DNA of 64,000 nt from Bog-473 sp963744225. GTDB taxonomy: Bacteria > Actinomycetota > Acidimicrobiia > Acidimicrobiales > RAAP-2. Under the pieces are notes generated by a model, which saw only the letters and a list, made by a program, of their open reading frames with translations, did not search any database and was not told the DNA's origin. The stretch is from NCBI GenBank assembly GCA_963744225.1, contig CAVUSV010000004.1:558001-622000 (forward strand), written 5' to 3'. Within the stretch, counting starts at the first letter, position 1, and the number at the start of each line of letters is the position of its first letter. Of the stretch, positions 54,439 to 63,456 are shown one piece after another. The translations under genes and the position numbers were made by a program.

Positions 54439-55381
54439 TCACTCCCCTCGCGCCGCGGCGGCGTCGTCTTCGGCGGATTCGTTCGCTGCGCCGGCGTTGG
54501 TCCAGATGAGGTCCAGCCCCAGGTCGAGCACGGGGGCCGAGTGGGTCAGCGCTCCCACCGAGATCCGGTCGGGCCCAGCCGCGGCGTAGGCGCCGATGGA
54601 GGCGAGGGTGACGCCGCCGGACACCTCACTCAGGATGGGCCCGATCGCATCGAGGTGCGCGACCGCGATGGCCTCGACCACGGTCCCGGGATCCATGTTG
54701 TCCAGCAGCACGGCATCGGCACCGGCACGTGCAGCCTCGGCCACCTGGTCCAAGCGGTCGCACTCGATCTCGACCATTCGCCCGGGCCACAGCGCGCGGG
54801 CCCGGCCGACGGCCTCCGTGATGCGTCGTGCCGGCCAGGTGGTTGTCCTTGAGCAGGATGGCGTCGGAGAGCCCGGCCCGGTGGCTTGTCCCTCCCCCGG
54901 CGCGCACGGCGGCCTTCTCCAGGACGCGGAGGCCGGGGGTGGTCTTGCGGGTGTCGAGGACCTCGACCGATGGGTTGCTCTCGTGGGCGGCGGCGACGAA
55001 CTGTGCGGTCAGGCTCGCCACGCCCGACAGACGGCCCAGGAAGTTCAGCGCCGTCCGCTCGGCCGTGAGGATCGGTCGCAGGTGTCCGGTCACCTCCAAG
55101 ACGGTGTCACCCGCCGACATCTCGCTGCCGTCGACGGCGTGCCAGACGAGCTTGATCTCGGGGTCGACACGCTGGAACGCCTCGGTGGCGCAGGCCCGGC
55201 CCGCCAGCACGCCGCCGTGCCGAACGCGGAGCGCGAAATGCGCGGTGACGTCCGGCGGTACCAGTGCCGCCGTCACGTCACCGTCGGGACCGAGATCCTC
55301 TGCCAGGGCGCGACCGACGGCCTCGCTGACCGCGCGGGCGTACGCCTCCTCCGCGTCGCTCTCGCTATCACTCTTGTTCAC
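54439..55381 (-). CDS. nadC: Quinolinate phosphoribosyltransferase, frameshifted
   Basis: About 313 residues when one extra base near 54831 is removed. LAEDLGPDGDVTAALVPP, VLDTRKTTPGLRVLEKAAVR and ILLKDNHLA are the typical first part; after the shift RRITEAVGRARALWPG leads to MVEIECDRLDQVAEAARAGA and SGGVTLASIGAYA. It converts quinolinate to nicotinate mononucleotide. GTG at 55381 overlaps the nadB stop (GTGA). Confidence 0.93.
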
Positions 55382-57024
55382 GGACGACGTGCACCTCCGG
55401 CGGCGACCTGGCCGTGCAGGAGGCGGCGGCGCCATGACTTCTCCGCGTCGGGGAACTCGCGTCGTAGGTGGGAGCCCCGGCTCTCGGTGCGAACGCGCGC
55501 CGACACCAGCAGGGCGTCCGCCAGCTGCAACAGATTCGCCAGCTCTCCCGCGGCGACCGTCGCCCCGCTCGTTCCCAACTGCGCCTGAATGTCGTCGACC
55601 ACGGCACCGGCACCGTCAAGGGATTCGGCGGTGCGGACGACGCCAGCCCCGCGGGTCATTGCCCGCTGCAGTGTGTCGCGCAGCTTCGTGACGTCGACAC
55701 CCGACAACCCGTCGGCGGTCGGCGGCACCGCCGCGGCACGGCGCTCGACCGGGGTGCACCCGATGCCGTCGATGGGCTCCTCACCGAGCACGGCACGCAG
55801 TGCGCCGCTGGGCTCGGGACCCTGAGCCCCCCACGGGATGCGCTCCGCGAGGCGCGCGCCGAAGACCATGCCCTCGAGCAGCGAGTTGGAGGCGAGGCGG
55901 TTGGCTCCGTGCACGCCGGTGCACGCCACCTCGCCGACCGCCCACAACCCGGGCAACGCGGTCGCGCCCCACAAATCGGTGACCACGCCCCCCGACAAGT
56001 GATGCGCCGCCGGTGCGATGGGAAGCCAGTCGCGCTCGGGGTCGAGGCCGATCGACGACAGGGAGGCCGCGATGGTGGGGAACCGCGCTGAAAAGCGCTC
56101 CAGGCCGGTCGCGTCGAGCCAGAGGTGGTCGACGCCCTGCTCGGCCATGCGGGCCGCCATGGCCCGGCTCACCACGTCGCGCGCGGCCAGCTCGTCGACG
56201 AAGCGCTCGCCCTCCCGGTCGCGGAAAAGGGCGCCGTGGCCGCGCAGCGCTTCGGAGAGCAAGGGCCGCGGCATCGCGGGATGGTGCAGCGCGGTCGGGT
56301 GAAACTGCACGAACTCGACATCTGCCGTGGGCACGCCGGCGCGCAACGCCATGGCCACACCGTCGCCGGTCGACTCGGGAGGGTTGGTCGTGACGGAGAA
56401 GAGCTGGCCGGCGCCTCCGGTGGCCAGCACGACGTGGTCGGCCCGCACTTCGACCGGGCCGTCGGCGCCACCCGGTGGCAGCGCCCGGACCCCGACGCAA
56501 CGCCCGCCCTCCACGAGGAGATCGAGGGCGAACCAGCCCTCGAGCACAGCACTGGCCGAACGGTAGGTTGCATCGACGAGCGCCCGCTCGACCTCCGCGC
56601 CGGTCGCCGCGCCACCCGCGTGCACGACCCGCGGCCGGGAGTGGCCGCCTTCGCGGGCCAGAGCCAGGGTGCCCGTGGCCTCCCGGTCGAACTCGACCCC
56701 GAGCGCGATCAACTCGTGCACCCGCCCGGGACCCTCGTCGACCAGGATGCGCACGGCCTCTTCGTCACAGAGGCCGGCACCGGCGGCCAGCGTGTCCGCC
56801 AGATGCAGGTCGGTCGAGTCCTCGTCGCCCCCGAGCACGGCTGCCACGCCACCCTGAGCCCAGCGCGTCGCAGCCTGCGACAGGGCACCCTTGGTCAGCA
56901 CGCCGAGCGAGAGCGGGGAGGACGCGGCGCCCGGACCGGCCAAGCGCACCGCGGCCGACAGTCCGGCTACCCCGCTGCCCAGAACCAGGACGTCGAAGTG
57001 TCCGGGCCGGGCGCCGGTGGTCAC
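55378..57024 (-). CDS. nadB: L-aspartate oxidase
   Basis: A 548-residue FAD enzyme making iminoaspartate, the first step of NAD synthesis from aspartate. FAD motif VLVLGSGVAGLSAAVRL; substrate loop EGGHSRPRVVHAGGAATGAE; EFVQFHPTALHHPA and GANRLASNSLLEGMVFGAR are conserved. The C-terminus is shorter than usual but intact. GTG at 57024 overlaps the panD stop. NadA is not in the window. Confidence 0.95.
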   Translation of the reverse strand: MTTGARPGHFDVLVLGSGVAGLSAAVRLAGPGAASSPLSLGVLTKGALSQAATRWAQGGVAAVLGGDEDSTDLHLADTLAAGAGLCDEEAVRILVDEGPGRVHELIALGVEFDREATGTLALAREGGHSRPRVVHAGGAATGAEVERALVDATYRSASAVLEGWFALDLLVEGGRCVGVRALPPGGADGPVEVRADHVVLATGGAGQLFSVTTNPPESTGDGVAMALRAGVPTADVEFVQFHPTALHHPAMPRPLLSEALRGHGALFRDREGERFVDELAARDVVSRAMAARMAEQGVDHLWLDATGLERFSARFPTIAASLSSIGLDPERDWLPIAPAAHHLSGGVVTDLWGATALPGLWAVGEVACTGVHGANRLASNSLLEGMVFGARLAERIPWGAQGPEPSGALRAVLGEEPIDGIGCTPVERRAAAVPPTADGLSGVDVTKLRDTLQRAMTRGAGVVRTAESLDGAGAVVDDIQAQLGTSGATVAAGELANLLQLADALLVSARVRTESRGSHLRREFPDAEKSWRRRLLHGQVAAGGARRP

Positions 57025-57401
57025 GAAGGTTCGGTCAGCGTCAGCTCGGCGTCCAGGCGGGCCGACACCTCGTCGATCACGCGGTTGCGCCCGTCGACGT
57101 GCACGACGCGCGGAACGTACGCGTCGAGCTCGGCGCGCTCGTAGTCGGCGTAGGTGATGATGATCACCCTGTCGCCGGGCGCCACCAGCCGGGCCGCGGC
57201 ACCGTTGAGGCAGATCTGTCCCCGCTCGCCCTCAATGGCATAGGTCTCGAAGCGGGCGCCGTTGTCGATGTCGAGCACCGCGACCTGCTCGTAGGGGAGG
57301 ATGTCGGCCAGCGCCATGAGCTCGGTGTCGATGGACACGGAGCCTACGTAGTGCAAGTTGGCGCCCGTGACCGTGGCCCGGTGGATCTTCGACTTCATCA
57401 T
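57021..57401 (-). CDS. panD: Aspartate 1-decarboxylase
   Basis: About 126 residues, starting MMKSKIHRATVTGANLHYVG. The pyruvoyl-forming cleavage site is the Gly-Ser in YVGSVSIDTELM. It makes beta-alanine for pantothenate. An in-frame GTG-type start at 57413 gives four more residues; ATG at 57401 or 57398 is closer to the family start. It overlaps nadB by 4 bp (GTGA). Confidence 0.95.
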   Translation of the reverse strand: MMKSKIHRATVTGANLHYVGSVSIDTELMALADILPYEQVAVLDIDNGARFETYAIEGERGQICLNGAAARLVAPGDRVIIITYADYERAELDAYVPRVVHVDGRNRVIDEVSARLDAELTLTEPS

Positions 57402-57417
57402 GCGGCGGCGCATCGGC

Positions 57418-58344
57418 TCAACCGGTCCTTTCGAGTAGGCCGACCTGATCGGTCACGTCGGGTACAGCGGGGAGCTCCTCGAGACCCTCGAGGGCAGAAC
57501 TGTTATCGATGAGCCTGACTGATCCCACCGTGGCCGCGATCAACAGGCGCAGCGCCTGTGGCTCGTCGATGGTGCCGACCTCTTCCAAGGTGTCGGCATC
57601 GACCACGACGGCGTAGTCGATTCGGACCAGCGGCTCCCCGGCGACAACGTCGTGCATTGCCTGGCCGACCGCTGCGCCCGAGTGCGCGCCGCCGGCAACG
57701 GCGGCGCGTCCGGCGGCCAGGGCACGAGAAAGCACCGTCGCCGCCTGCCGCTCTGCCCTCGACAGCCGGACGTTGCGGCTGGACAGCGCCAGCCCGTCGG
57801 ACTCCCGCACGATTGGGCACCCCACGACCTCGACCGGCAGCGAGAGCTCGAGCGCCAGCCGCCGCACGACGGCCACCTGCTGGAAGTCCTTCAACCCGAA
57901 GTAGGCCCGACAGGGGCCGGCGATGGAGAAGAGCTTGGCCACCACCGTTGCGACGCCGTCGAAATGGCCCGGACGAGATGCACCCTCCCACGAGTTGCTC
58001 ACGTCGCGCACGGACACCGTGGTGGAGGGAGCGGCGGGCCAGGAGGGGTACATCGCCGACACCGTCGGGACGAAGACGACGTCGGCGCCTGCCTCCGCAC
58101 ACACGAGCAGATCCCGCTCGAGCGTCCGCGGGTAACACTCGATGTCCTCGGGGTCACCGAACTGCAGAGGGTTCACGAAGATGCTGACTGCCACGACGTC
58201 GCATTCGGCGCGGGCGCGCGCGAGCAGCGACGTGTGCCCGTCGTGGAGCGCGCCCATGGTGGGCACCAGACCGACCACCCGGCCCGCGGCGCGTGCCCGT
58301 TCGAGCAGGGCACGGCAATCGTCGGCAGTCTCAACGACCTCCAT
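57418..58344 (-). CDS. panC: Pantothenate synthetase
   Basis: A 308-residue PanC that joins pantoate and beta-alanine. LVPTMGALHDGHTSLLARAR with the HxGH site, FVNPLQFGDPEDIECYPRT, YFGLKDFQQVAVVRRL and SSRNVRLSRAERQAA are all normal. ATG at 58344 is taken as start, although the frame is open to 58488. It lies 16 bp before panD and 10 bp after the DUF2520 gene. Confidence 0.96.
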   Translation of the reverse strand: MEVVETADDCRALLERARAAGRVVGLVPTMGALHDGHTSLLARARAECDVVAVSIFVNPLQFGDPEDIECYPRTLERDLLVCAEAGADVVFVPTVSAMYPSWPAAPSTTVSVRDVSNSWEGASRPGHFDGVATVVAKLFSIAGPCRAYFGLKDFQQVAVVRRLALELSLPVEVVGCPIVRESDGLALSSRNVRLSRAERQAATVLSRALAAGRAAVAGGAHSGAAVGQAMHDVVAGEPLVRIDYAVVVDADTLEEVGTIDEPQALRLLIAATVGSVRLIDNSSALEGLEELPAVPDVTDQVGLLERTG

Positions 58345-58354
58345 CTCCGTACCC

Positions 58355-59125
58355 CTACACCGGCGCCGGCACGGCGGGCACCGCAGGCATGTCGGGCACG
58401 GCCGACCCGGATGTGTCGGTGTGGGCCAACCGCATGGCGAGCGCCGCTCCTGCTTGGTAGCCGGCCCGCTCATCCTCGGGCAAGGCATCGAGATGGCGGC
58501 TGAGGGTGGCCCAGTCGCCCCGTCGGGCCGGGCCGGTCAGCGCGGCACCGGCACCGAGCGTGGCAACGTCGTCGACGGCCGCCCGCGTCAGGGCCAAGAA
58601 CGAATCCAGGTCCAGCCCCACTGTGGCCGCCACGCGCTCGACCTGGCCGAGCAGGGCCACGACGTGGTTCGCCGCGATACAAGCGGCAGCGTGGTACGCC
58701 GCTCGGTCGTTGTCGGCCACCTCGACCACACGGCCTCCGAGGCACCGCACGATCTCGCGGGCAGCCGGCGCCCCCGCCACGGCGAACGTCACGCCCGAGG
58801 ACAGACGGGCTGCACCGACCTCCCCGTTGGGCAGCGGCACGAGTGGGTGGAGTGCCGCGCGGAGGGGGTGAGGTGCCAGAGCTTCGAGCCCGAGCGAGCC
58901 AGAGAGGTGGACCACCGTGGTCTCCGCCGTGGGCCTGACGTCCGCTGCGACGTGTGCGATGGCGTCGTCGGGGGTGGCGATGACGAGCACGTCGACGCCC
59001 CGGGCGGCACCTGAGACGTCGTCCTGGCGCCCGCAGAACCCGGCGAACTCCCACCCGCGCGCCGACAACGCGGCGGCAAGGGACGTGCCGGCCCTACCGG
59101 GGCCGATAATACGGATGGAGTGCAT
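58355..59125 (-). CDS. Rossmann-like/DUF2520 protein
   Basis: A 256-residue NAD(P)-binding protein: IRIIGPGRAGTSLAAALSAR at the N-terminus and a C-terminal DUF2520 helical domain (YHAAACIAANHVVALLGQVE). Overall form resembles ketopantoate reductase/6-phosphogluconate dehydrogenase relatives. It is constantly found next to panC in actinobacteria, so a ketopantoate reductase-like role (no panE or panB here) is plausible but unproven. ATG at 59125 follows GAAGGAGGTC. A short palindrome lies 55 bp upstream. Confidence 0.82.
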   Translation of the reverse strand: MHSIRIIGPGRAGTSLAAALSARGWEFAGFCGRQDDVSGAARGVDVLVIATPDDAIAHVAADVRPTAETTVVHLSGSLGLEALAPHPLRAALHPLVPLPNGEVGAARLSSGVTFAVAGAPAAREIVRCLGGRVVEVADNDRAAYHAAACIAANHVVALLGQVERVAATVGLDLDSFLALTRAAVDDVATLGAGAALTGPARRGDWATLSRHLDALPEDERAGYQAGAALAMRLAHTDTSGSAVPDMPAVPAVPAPV

Positions 59126-59179
59126 GTGACCTCCTTCGGCGTTCCAGCCCCTCGCGGGTGCCGTTCGCCTACAGACGAT

Positions 59180-59192
59180 CTGACAATGTCAG
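59180..59192. promoter_or_regulatory. 13-bp palindrome between folK and the panCD unit
   Basis: CTGACA, A, TGTCAG: perfect 6-bp arms, directly after the folK stop and 55 bp before the DUF2520 start. On the minus strand a TTGTCA -35-like string is inside it. It may be an operator/promoter for the DUF2520-panC-panD-nadB-nadC-coaX-lysS run. Confidence 0.4.
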
Positions 59193-59678
59193 CTATAGAT
59201 TACCCACAAGGGAGACCCTCCCACCAGAGGCTCTGAGCTGCTCCGATGTGACGAGCTCGGGCGCCAGGTCCGCCAGGGGCTGCACGACGAACCGCCGTTC
59301 CCACAATCGCGGGTGGGGGACGGTGAGGTCTTCCTCGTCAACCGTGCATCCTTCGACCCACAGCACGTCGGCGTCGAGGGTGCGGGGGCCCCAGTGCGCC
59401 GTGCGCACCCGCCCCGCCGCCTCCTCGAGGGCGCGGCAACGCCCGAGCAGCTGGCGGGGGGTGTCGCCGGTGGCCAGCTCGGCGACCACGTTGAGGTAGG
59501 GCCCCTGGCCTGCCGGGCCACCGATCGGCTCGGTCTCATAGACCGGTGAGACCCCCACGAGGTCGCCCGGCGCCCCCAGGCGCTCGACCGCGTCGCGGAG
59601 AAGGGCCCAACGGTCACCCAGGTTCGACCCCAGGCCGATGAAGGCACGCCGGCGCGCCGGCGTGGGCCCACCCGTCAT
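59193..59678 (-). CDS. folK: 2-amino-4-hydroxy-6-hydroxymethyldihydropteridine pyrophosphokinase
   Basis: A 161-residue HPPK. FIGLGSNLGDRWALLRDAVE, YETEPIGGPAGQGPYLNVV and the substrate loop GPRTLDADVLWVEG and PHPRLWERRFVV are all present. ATG at 59678 overlaps the folB stop by one base. Standard length. Confidence 0.95.
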   Translation of the reverse strand: MTGGPTPARRRAFIGLGSNLGDRWALLRDAVERLGAPGDLVGVSPVYETEPIGGPAGQGPYLNVVAELATGDTPRQLLGRCRALEEAAGRVRTAHWGPRTLDADVLWVEGCTVDEEDLTVPHPRLWERRFVVQPLADLAPELVTSEQLRASGGRVSLVGNL

Positions 59679-60040
59679 CAACGGGCGCGCCGCACCCTGA
59701 CCCCGGTCGAGCCGACATCGAGGGCCAGCGGCGGGCGCAGCTTGCGCACCGTGACCTCGACGGCTTCGAGGCGCGGGTCCACGATCAACAATGCGCTGGC
59801 CAGTCGGCCGGCGAGCGCCTCGAGCAGCCGGTAGGACCGTCCGTCGACCACGTCGGCCGCTGTCTGGGCCAGCGCGCCGTAGTCCACGGTGTCGGCCAGG
59901 TCGTCGCTCTGCTGGGCCGTCTCCATGTCGACCCAGGCCACGATGTCGACCGAGAAGGGCTGCGCCCGCTCCCGCTCTTCGGGCAGCACGCCGTGCACCC
60001 CCATGACCCGGAGGTCCCGGATCTCGATGCGGTCGTTCAC
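59678..60040 (-). CDS. folB: Dihydroneopterin aldolase
   Basis: A 120-residue FolB: RIEIRDLRVMGVHGVLPEER, VDYGALAQTAADVV and RSYRLLEALAGRLASALL; the last has the substrate Glu. GTG at 60040 overlaps the stop of the phosphatase-like gene (GTGA). Follows the folate gene order E-P-(x)-B-K. Confidence 0.94.
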   Translation of the reverse strand: MNDRIEIRDLRVMGVHGVLPEERERAQPFSVDIVAWVDMETAQQSDDLADTVDYGALAQTAADVVDGRSYRLLEALAGRLASALLIVDPRLEAVEVTVRKLRPPLALDVGSTGVRVRRAR

Positions 60041-60552
60041 GCGGGCTGGTCGCGCCCCGGCATGCCCTCCAGCTCGGAAAGCAACTCGCGGCCCGGCTCG
60101 CCCATGGCATGCCCGACGACGTGCTCGACCAGCGCCACCGCCTGGGGTTGGTTGGCGATGCGGTTCGACCAGACCAGGTAGCCGGCGAGGACCCCCATGA
60201 CCCGGTCGCCCAGCTCGTCCTGGTGCACCAGGATGCGCAGGCCGGACGCCAGCGAGTCGTCGATGTCCCGGTAGCAGGCGGCGAGCACCGGCCGGGGGTC
60301 ACCAGAGCGTTCCAAGGGGTAGTGGGCCCAGGCCAGTCCCTCCTCGTCGTACGCGGCCAGGTTGTGCGGCGAGGGCAACAGCGAGATGACGCGGCCGAAA
60401 CCCTGCACCCGGAGCCAGATGATCTCCTCCTGGCGCCGGACCCGGCGGTGGTTGACCGAGAAGCCGCCCGGCCGCTCGCTGACGGCCAGGTGGTCTTTGA
60501 TCACCCAGGTGAAGTTGCGCGGCGCGATGCCGGCCGCCCATTTGCCCTTCAT
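60037..60552 (-). CDS. Dual-specificity-phosphatase-like protein lacking the catalytic Cys, inside the folate operon
   Basis: A 171-residue protein. NFTWVIKDHLAVSERPGG (13-30), WLRVQGFGRVISLLPSPHNL and WAHYPLE follow the order of atypical DSP/tyrosine-phosphatase-like proteins. Where HC(X)5R is expected the sequence is HQDELGDR (110-117): His110 and Arg117 are kept, Cys is Gln111. The loop is followed by a helix VMGVLAGYLVW as in real P-loops. It is thus likely a non-catalytic relative. ATG at 60552 overlaps the folP stop and its own stop overlaps folB, so it is expressed as part of the folate unit. Family membership is my reading of the pattern. Confidence 0.6.
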   Translation of the reverse strand: MKGKWAAGIAPRNFTWVIKDHLAVSERPGGFSVNHRRVRRQEEIIWLRVQGFGRVISLLPSPHNLAAYDEEGLAWAHYPLERSGDPRPVLAACYRDIDDSLASGLRILVHQDELGDRVMGVLAGYLVWSNRIANQPQAVALVEHVVGHAMGEPGRELLSELEGMPGRDQPA

Positions 60553-61388
60553 GCGGCAGGACCATACAGCCGGCTCACCTGCACCGTCTCCGCTACGTCA
60601 TGGACACGGATCATGCCCGCCCCTGCCACCATGGCCGCCGCCGCAGTGGCCAGGGACCCCTCGGCCCGCTCCGCCAGGGGCGCGGGCTCCCTGGTGGGGG
60701 CGCCAGCCACCAGTGAACCGAGGAAACGCTTGCGGCTCGTGCCCACGAGGACCCCGGCGCAGCCGGCGTCGGCCGCGCCCTGGACGAGCTCAGGCAGGTG
60801 GCGCAACAGGGAGAGGTTGTGGGCCGCGGTCTTCCCGAAGCCGATGCCGGGGTCGACCCAGACCTCGGCCACCCCGGTCTCGAGGGCGCGCCGGGCCCGC
60901 TCGAGCACCATGTCGTGCACCTGGTGCACCACGTCGGTGTAGCGGGGTCCGTCCTGCATCGTGCGCGGGAGGCCCTGCATGTGCATGGCGACCCAGCCCG
61001 CACCCGTCGCCGCCGCCACCTCAAAGAGCGACGCTGAGATGTCGTTGACCAGCGCTGCGCCGGCCGCCACGGCGGCCTCGGCCACCTCGGGTTTGACCGT
61101 GTCCACCGAAATCCGCACGCCGCGGGCCTGGGCGACGCCCGAGGTCGCCAGGGCCTCGACGACCGGCACCACGCGGGCGAGCTCGACCGCCACGGGAACC
61201 GGCTCGGCACCGGGCCGGGACGACTCCCCGCCCACGTCGATCACGTCGGCCCCCTCGGCCATCATCTCGAGCCCGCGTGCCACCGCCGCCTCGAAGCTGT
61301 CGTACAGGCCGCCGTCGGAGAAGGAGTCCGGCGTGACGTTGAGGACACCCATCACCAACGGCCTCCCGGATCGGCGGGGCGGCCCCAC
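60549..61388 (-). CDS. folP: Dihydropteroate synthase
   Basis: A 279-residue TIM-barrel DHPS. VMGVLNVTPDSFSDGG, DVIDVGGESSRPGAEPVP, PGIGFGKTAAHNLSLLRHL and GVLVGTSRKRFLG match the pterin and sulfonamide-binding loops. GTG at 61388, 5 bp after the folE stop, is taken as start; the frame is open to 61457. Confidence 0.94.
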   Translation of the reverse strand: MGPPRRSGRPLVMGVLNVTPDSFSDGGLYDSFEAAVARGLEMMAEGADVIDVGGESSRPGAEPVPVAVELARVVPVVEALATSGVAQARGVRISVDTVKPEVAEAAVAAGAALVNDISASLFEVAAATGAGWVAMHMQGLPRTMQDGPRYTDVVHQVHDMVLERARRALETGVAEVWVDPGIGFGKTAAHNLSLLRHLPELVQGAADAGCAGVLVGTSRKRFLGSLVAGAPTREPAPLAERAEGSLATAAAAMVAGAGMIRVHDVAETVQVSRLYGPAA

Positions 61389-61392
61389 CGGA

Positions 61393-61963
61393 TCAGCGGC
61401 CCCGGATGAACTGCATGGCCTCGGCCCGTGTCGCCACGTCGGAGCGGAAGAGCCCACGGACCGAGGAGGTCACGGTGACCGTGCCCGGCTTCTTCACCCC
61501 CCGCATCGACATGCACAGGTGCTCAGCCTCAATGACGACGAGCACGCCCCGCGGCGAGAGGACGCCGGCGATGGCATCGGCGATCTGCGTGGTCATGCGC
61601 TCCTGGACCTGCAGGCGGCGGCGCGTAGCCGTCGACGAGACGGGCCAGCTTGGAGAGCCCGGTGATGCGGCCGTCCTCGGCCGGGATATAGGCGACGTGC
61701 GCCTTGCCCAGGAAGGGCACCAGGTGGTGCTCACACAGCGAGGCGAAGGGGATGTCGCGCACCATCACCATCTCGTCGTGCTCGGCCGCGAAGGTGACCT
61801 CGAGGTGGCGGGCGGGGTCGTCGTGCAGGCCCGAGAACAGCTCCTCGTACATGGCGGCCACGCGGGCGGGCGTCGCCACCAGCCCGTCGCGCCGAGGGTC
61901 CTCGCCGATGGCGTTGAGGAGCTCGGCCACCGCAGCCTGCACCCGTTCGACGTCGACGCTCAC
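61393..61963 (-). CDS. folE: GTP cyclohydrolase I, frameshifted
   Basis: About 189 residues when one extra base near 61618 is removed. MVRDIPFASLCEHHLVPFLG holds the zinc Cys/His, and GLSKLARLVDGYA precedes the shift; after it RRLQVQERMTTQIADAI and EAEHLCMSMRGVKKPGTVTV follow. First step of folate synthesis. GTG at 61963 overlaps the hpt stop by GTGA. Confidence 0.93.
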
Positions 61964-63456
61964 TGCTCCGTCCCCTGGTAGATGTGCACCCCGCGGAAGT
62001 TGCGGTAGCGCTCGTTGATATCGAGGCCGTAGCCGACCACGAACTCGGGCGGGATGGTGAACCCGATGTAGCGCAGGTCGAGATCGACCCGCTGCTCGCC
62101 CTCCTTGACCAAGAGCGCGCACACCTCGACGCTCTTGGGCTGCCGTGCGTTGAGGTAGCGCCGCAGGTAGTTGAGGGTGAGGCCGCTGTCGATGATGTCC
62201 TCCACCACGAGCACATGGCGCCCCTCGAGCTCGGAATCGAGGTCCTTCACGATGCGCACGACGCCCGACGTCTTCGTGGCACTGCCGTAGGAGGAGACCG
62301 CCATGAAGTCGACCTCGACCGGCAACTCGATAGCCCGGCAGATGTCGCTCATGAAGAGCATGGCGCCCTTGAGCACGGCCACCAGGAGGGGAGGCTGGTC
62401 CGCGTAGTCGGCCGTGATCTGGGAGCCGAGCTCGGCGACGCGGATGGCCAGGCGCCCGGCGTCGACCAGCAGGGGACCCACGTCGGGCTCGGCCCAGGTC
62501 GGGACGCCCGCTCCGGCCTCGTCGAGGGTCACCGGCGTGACATTACCGGAGGGCTCCTGCTCGACCCGGAGCCGGCCGCCCGTTCGCCGCACCCGCCGGC
62601 GGCCCGAGACCTCGGTCCCGACCGTTGCGCCGCGCGCCACGGCCAGGGTGCGCTCGACTTCCGCCAGTGAGGGTGGATGGTCACCGCCGGACGCTTCGCG
62701 CAACCAGCGCCGGAGGGCGCGGCGGGCCATGGGCGGAGGCGCTGCCGCGACGGCGCGGGCGTCGGCGGGGTCGGGGAGCGTGTCGGTTGCCAGCGTCTCG
62801 AGGAGCGCCACCTCGTCGCGCAGCACGCCCGCCTGTCGGGCCAGCACGGGGACGGGGTCGCGACCGGCCACCGCCGCGCACAGCGGCAGGAGCTCGTGAC
62901 GGACGCGGTTGCGCACGAAGGCGGGATCGGCGTTGCTGGGATCGCACAGCGGAACAAGGCCTGCCGCGGCGCACAGCGCGTGCGTCTCGCGCCGGCGCAG
63001 GGCGAGGAGGGGGTGCCGACGGCCGGGCTTCATCCCGGCCAGGCCGTCTGCGCCGGCGCCACGCAGGAGGTTGACCAGGATCGTCTCCGCCTGGTCGTCC
63101 ATGGTGTGCCCCGTTGCCACCTCAGGCGGCAGCACGGCAAAACGCTCCTCCCGGGCCCTCGCCTCGAGATTGGGCCCCGGCGCAACCGACGCCCGGCGAC
63201 TCTCGAAGTGCGCACCGAACCGGCCCGCGGCGTCAGCCACCAGGTCGGCCTCGCCTTCCGAGCCGGGGCGCAAGCCGTGGTCGACGTGGACCGCCGTCAC
63301 CTCGCACCCCGCCGCCGTGGCCAGGACCAACAGGGCCAGCGAGTCGGCGCCACCCGACACTGCGCAGGGCAGTGCCGTGCCCGCTGCTGGGAAGGTGCAC
63401 CTGCTCAAGAGGTCAGAGATGAGGGCGGAGTGAGCGGTGCGGTCGTCCTCACCCAC
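61960..63456 (-). CDS. tilS: tRNA(Ile) lysidine synthetase TilS continuous with hypoxanthine phosphoribosyltransferase Hpt
   Basis: One open frame of 498 residues. GTG at 63456 overlaps the protease-gene stop. Residues 1-308 are TilS: PCAVSGGADSLALLVLATAA (PP-loop), ATGHTMDDQAETILVNLLRG and PLLALRRRETHALCAAAG. It modifies the AUA anticodon of tRNA-Ile. Residues 309-498 are Hpt: LVAVLKGAMLFMSDICRAIE, VDFMAVSSYGSATKTSG, LVVEDIIDSGLTL (PRPP loop) and the end FVVGYGLDINERYRN. The two are separate in most actinobacteria but are fused in some firmicutes. At 62529-62532 a GTGA would be a perfect TilS stop/Hpt start in another frame, so the continuity may be due to an indel; Hpt alone would then be 61960-62532. 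Confidence 0.9.
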   Translation of the reverse strand: MGEDDRTAHSALISDLLSRCTFPAAGTALPCAVSGGADSLALLVLATAAGCEVTAVHVDHGLRPGSEGEADLVADAAGRFGAHFESRRASVAPGPNLEARAREERFAVLPPEVATGHTMDDQAETILVNLLRGAGADGLAGMKPGRRHPLLALRRRETHALCAAAGLVPLCDPSNADPAFVRNRVRHELLPLCAAVAGRDPVPVLARQAGVLRDEVALLETLATDTLPDPADARAVAAAPPPMARRALRRWLREASGGDHPPSLAEVERTLAVARGATVGTEVSGRRRVRRTGGRLRVEQEPSGNVTPVTLDEAGAGVPTWAEPDVGPLLVDAGRLAIRVAELGSQITADYADQPPLLVAVLKGAMLFMSDICRAIELPVEVDFMAVSSYGSATKTSGVVRIVKDLDSELEGRHVLVVEDIIDSGLTLNYLRRYLNARQPKSVEVCALLVKEGEQRVDLDLRYIGFTIPPEFVVGYGLDINERYRNFRGVHIYQGTEQ

